DNA of 64,000 nt from Streptococcus oralis Uo5. GTDB lineage: Bacteria; Bacillota; Bacilli; Lactobacillales; Streptococcaceae. Of the stretch, positions 62,229 to 64,000 are shown one piece after another. The stretch spans positions 62,001 to 126,000 of the forward strand of contig NC_015291.1 in assembly GCF_000253155.1 (NCBI RefSeq), written 5' to 3'. How positions within the stretch are numbered: position 1 is the first letter of the stretch; each line of letters starts with the position of its first letter. Below the pieces are notes generated by a model. The model searched no databases, had not been told where the DNA came from, and saw only the letters and a program-made list of their open reading frames with translations. Made by a program: the position numbers and the translations under genes.

Positions 62229-63484
62229 TAGTATGTAAGAACAAAGTATTTCTTCTTTCCGCGGCGGATAACAGTGAGTTCATTTTCTAACTTATCTGCG
62301 TCACTCAAGACATAGTCAAGGTCTTGGATACGGTCGCCGTTGACGTAGATGGCTCCATTTTGGACATCTTCACGGGCTTGGCGTTTGGAATTCACCACAC
62401 CAGATGACACGAGGAGTTCCACGATATTGTGATTTTCATCTGCTTGTACTTGGTAGTTTGGCACGCCACGGAGTCCTTGTTTGAGTTCTTTAACAGAAAG
62501 GTTTTTGATGTTTCCGGCAAAGAGTTGCTCTGTGATGTTAAGGGCTTCCTTGTAGGCTTCTTCGCCGTGAACAAGTGTTACGACTTCACGAGCCAAGACT
62601 TTCTGAGCCAAGCGTTCGTGTGGAGCCGCTTCAAATTGTTTACGGATGTCTTCAATCTCATCAAGTGACAAGAAGGTAAAGATCTTCAAGAAGCGAACAG
62701 CGTCTGCATCCATGACGTTCATCCAGAATTGGTACATTTCGTATGGGGAAGTCTTTTCAGGATTGAGCCAGACTGCGTTTCCTTCTGATTTACCAAATTT
62801 CTTACCAGTTGCGTCTGTGATGAGTGGCACAGTGATAACGTGACCAGTCTTGTCAGCCTTACGACGAAGCAATTCGGTACCAGCTGTCATATTTCCCCAC
62901 TGGTCAGAACCACCGATTTGTAGCGTTACGTTGTGCTCTTGGTTAAGGACGTAGAAGTCATACCCTTGCATGATTTGGTAGGCAAACTCAGTATAAGAAA
63001 TCCCTGTTTCGATCCGTTTTTTCACAGATTCCTTGCTCATCATGTAGTTGACAGTGAAGTATTTTCCGATATCACGGAGGAAATCAATGAAGCTGATGCT
63101 GCCAAACCAGTCGTAGTTGTTGACCATGACAGCTTTATTTTCACCATTTTCAAAGTCAAGAAAACGAGACAGTTGTCCTTGGATAGACTTGACCCAGCCC
63201 TCTACTGTGTCTTTTGTTTGGAGACTACGCTCAGCATCTTTGAAGGACGGATCTCCGATGAGACCTGTAGCACCGCCAACGAGCGCATAAGGTTTGTGAC
63301 CTGCTAGTTGCAAACGACGACTGGTCAAGATTGCGACAAGGTGGCCTAGGTGAAGGCTGTCAGCAGTTGGATCGTAGCCAGTATAATAAGAAACTTGACC
63401 TTCTTCTAGGGCTTTACGCAAAGCTTCTTCATCAGTCGTTTGAAAAATCAAACCACGCTCTTTTAGCTCATCAAAAATGTGCAT
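62228..63484 (-). CDS. tyrS: Tyrosyl-tRNA synthetase
   Basis: 418 residues, class I synthetase. HIGH-type motif in [11 protein letters not shown], tyrosine-binding TGYDPTA and [13 protein letters not shown]-type motif in [13 protein letters not shown], and a C-terminal S4 domain ([19 protein letters not shown]). The start follows AAAGGAG. Upstream space is only 140 bp and holds no T-box-like leader. Confidence 0.97.
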   Translation of the reverse strand: MHIFDELKERGLIFQTTDEEALRKALEEGQVSYYTGYDPTADSLHLGHLVAILTSRRLQLAGHKPYALVGGATGLIGDPSFKDAERSLQTKDTVEGWVKSIQGQLSRFLDFENGENKAVMVNNYDWFGSISFIDFLRDIGKYFTVNYMMSKESVKKRIETGISYTEFAYQIMQGYDFYVLNQEHNVTLQIGGSDQWGNMTAGTELLRRKADKTGHVITVPLITDATGKKFGKSEGNAVWLNPEKTSPYEMYQFWMNVMDADAVRFLKIFTFLSLDEIEDIRKQFEAAPHERLAQKVLAREVVTLVHGEEAYKEALNITEQLFAGNIKNLSVKELKQGLRGVPNYQVQADENHNIVELLVSSGVVNSKRQAREDVQNGAIYVNGDRIQDLDYVLSDADKLENELTVIRRGKKKYFVLTY

Positions 63485-63520
63485 GTGTCTTTTCTCCTTT
63501 ATAAAATATTGTTTCTACCT

Positions 63521-63526
63521 ATTGTA
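63521..63526 (-). promoter_or_regulatory. tyrS -10 element
   Basis: Minus-strand TACAAT with TGA before it (extended -10), 37 bp upstream of the tyrS start; -35 weak. Confidence 0.55.
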
Positions 63527-63578
63527 TCACAAACTTGATTAATAGCCTAGTGGAATAGGGAAGAAAGTGGCTATTTTA

Positions 63579-63605
63579 TTGAAAGTTTCCCTTTTATGGT
63601 ATAAT
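63579..63605 (+). promoter_or_regulatory. pbp1b promoter
   Basis: TTGAAA (63579-63584) and extended -10 TGGTATAAT (63597-63605); spacer 15 bp, short but helped by the extended -10. Confidence 0.7.
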
Positions 63606-63624
63606 AGAGAAAGCGAGGACATTC

Positions 63625-64000
63625 ATGAAAGAAAGAATTAATGAATTAAAAACAAAAATGCTGCATTTTTTCCAGCAGCTAATGCAACGAATTGCAAAAT
63701 GGAAGAAAAGACTAGCAGAAAAACTAGCTAATAAGAAAACCAGTAAAAAGGGGACCTCTTCTGACAAAGTTAGAAAGGCTGGGTCTATTTTTGCTAAGGT
63801 TTTGAGTGGGTTTAAAATAGTCTTTAATACTCTCTTTATCTTAGGTTTTATCGGTGGACTGTTTGGCGCTGGTGTAGCTATGGGTTATGGAGTCGCTCTA
63901 TTTGACAAGGCCCAGGTACCTCAAGCAGAAGAGTTGGTCAAGCAAGTGAAGGATATTGCCTCTATCTCAGAAATCACTTATTCTGACGGCAGTACCATTG
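63625..64000 (+). CDS. pbp1b: Penicillin-binding protein 1B (3' partial)
   Basis: First 125 residues of a class A PBP. A Lys-rich cytosolic tail of about 70 residues (AKWKKRLAEKLANKKTSKK) is followed by one membrane helix (IVFNTLFILGFIGGLFGAG) and the start of the outer part (LFDKAQVPQAEELV, then SEITYSDGSTI). This last pattern, with a short strand before the glycosyltransferase domain, is typical of streptococcal PBP1B. The position divergent from tyrS matches pneumococcus. The transferase and transpeptidase domains lie beyond the window. Confidence 0.85.
   Translation, partial: MKERINELKTKMLHFFQQLMQRIAKWKKRLAEKLANKKTSKKGTSSDKVRKAGSIFAKVLSGFKIVFNTLFILGFIGGLFGAGVAMGYGVALFDKAQVPQAEELVKQVKDIASISEITYSDGSTI

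Noticed and set aside
63485-63624. T-box leader for tyrS
   Set aside because: The upstream space is too short, and no T-box core or specifier hairpin could be found.

Overview
The window looks like a Streptococcus chromosome of the mitis group (S. pneumoniae, S. mitis, S. oralis and relatives). The evidence is a fibronectin-binding-type SSURE surface protein next to an RR08/HK08-like two-component pair, the malX-malC-malD / malQ-malP locus with malA-malR, two copies of a pneumococcal RUP-type repeat, an Rgg regulator, and extended -10 promoters of TGnTATAAT type. Most genes are core housekeeping or sugar-use genes. From memory of the TIGR4 pneumococcal map, the left 26 kb follows SP_0062 to SP_0085 in ascending order, while the right 23 kb follows SP_2135 to SP_2099 in descending order. 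The window therefore spans a replichore-exchange type junction, and accessory DNA occupies that junction.

Region by region. 1-5.7 kb: end of a mannose-family PTS (IIC, IID, IIA) with agaS, lacD and galM, for uptake and breakdown of galactosamine- or galactose-type sugars. 5.8-10.3 kb: a two-domain VOC enzyme and a five-gene cluster of unknown membrane proteins. 10.4-12 kb: a CsoR-family, CstR-like regulator convergent with two rhodanese genes that flank a decayed CoA-disulfide-reductase remnant; a clear palindromic operator sits on the rhodanese promoter. 12-15.6 kb: a sugar acetyltransferase, a DUF4956/VTC pair and a divergent DUF4353 lipoprotein. 15.9-18.5 kb: an ABC-2 exporter operon ending in its own TetR regulator, with two matching palindromes at the promoter. 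18.7-25.2 kb: a nucleoside phosphorylase, the Trk/Ktr potassium pair, the SSURE surface protein and the RR08/HK08 two-component system. 25.2-26 kb: rpsD with a structured leader.

26-32.4 kb is the first accessory block. It holds a truncated tyrosine integrase, then a tight four-gene operon: a large helical membrane protein, a 58-aa peptide, a 154-aa helical protein and a Ycf46-like AAA+ ATPase. A fifth small gene follows. I cannot assign this operon to any named system, and it is the best candidate for something undescribed. 32.4-41 kb is a compact integrative mobilizable element (IME) in the 3' end of rpmG. It carries a TcpA/FtsK-type coupling protein, a MobT/Rep_trans relaxase, a likely excisionase and a tyrosine integrase, but no VirB4 or mating-channel genes. 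A 460-aa protein with two C-terminal membrane helices (CorA-like topology) lies between integrase and rpmG, bracketed by 63-bp imperfect direct repeats.

41-64 kb returns to core genes: rpmG, rpmF, ilvD, a MIP18-type protein, an rgg-MFS pair, hisS, a CPBP protein, aspS, a YitT-like protein, the maltodextrin locus with MalR operators in its divergent control region, rlmA, tyrS and the start of pbp1b. I saw no tRNA, rRNA or CRISPR array.
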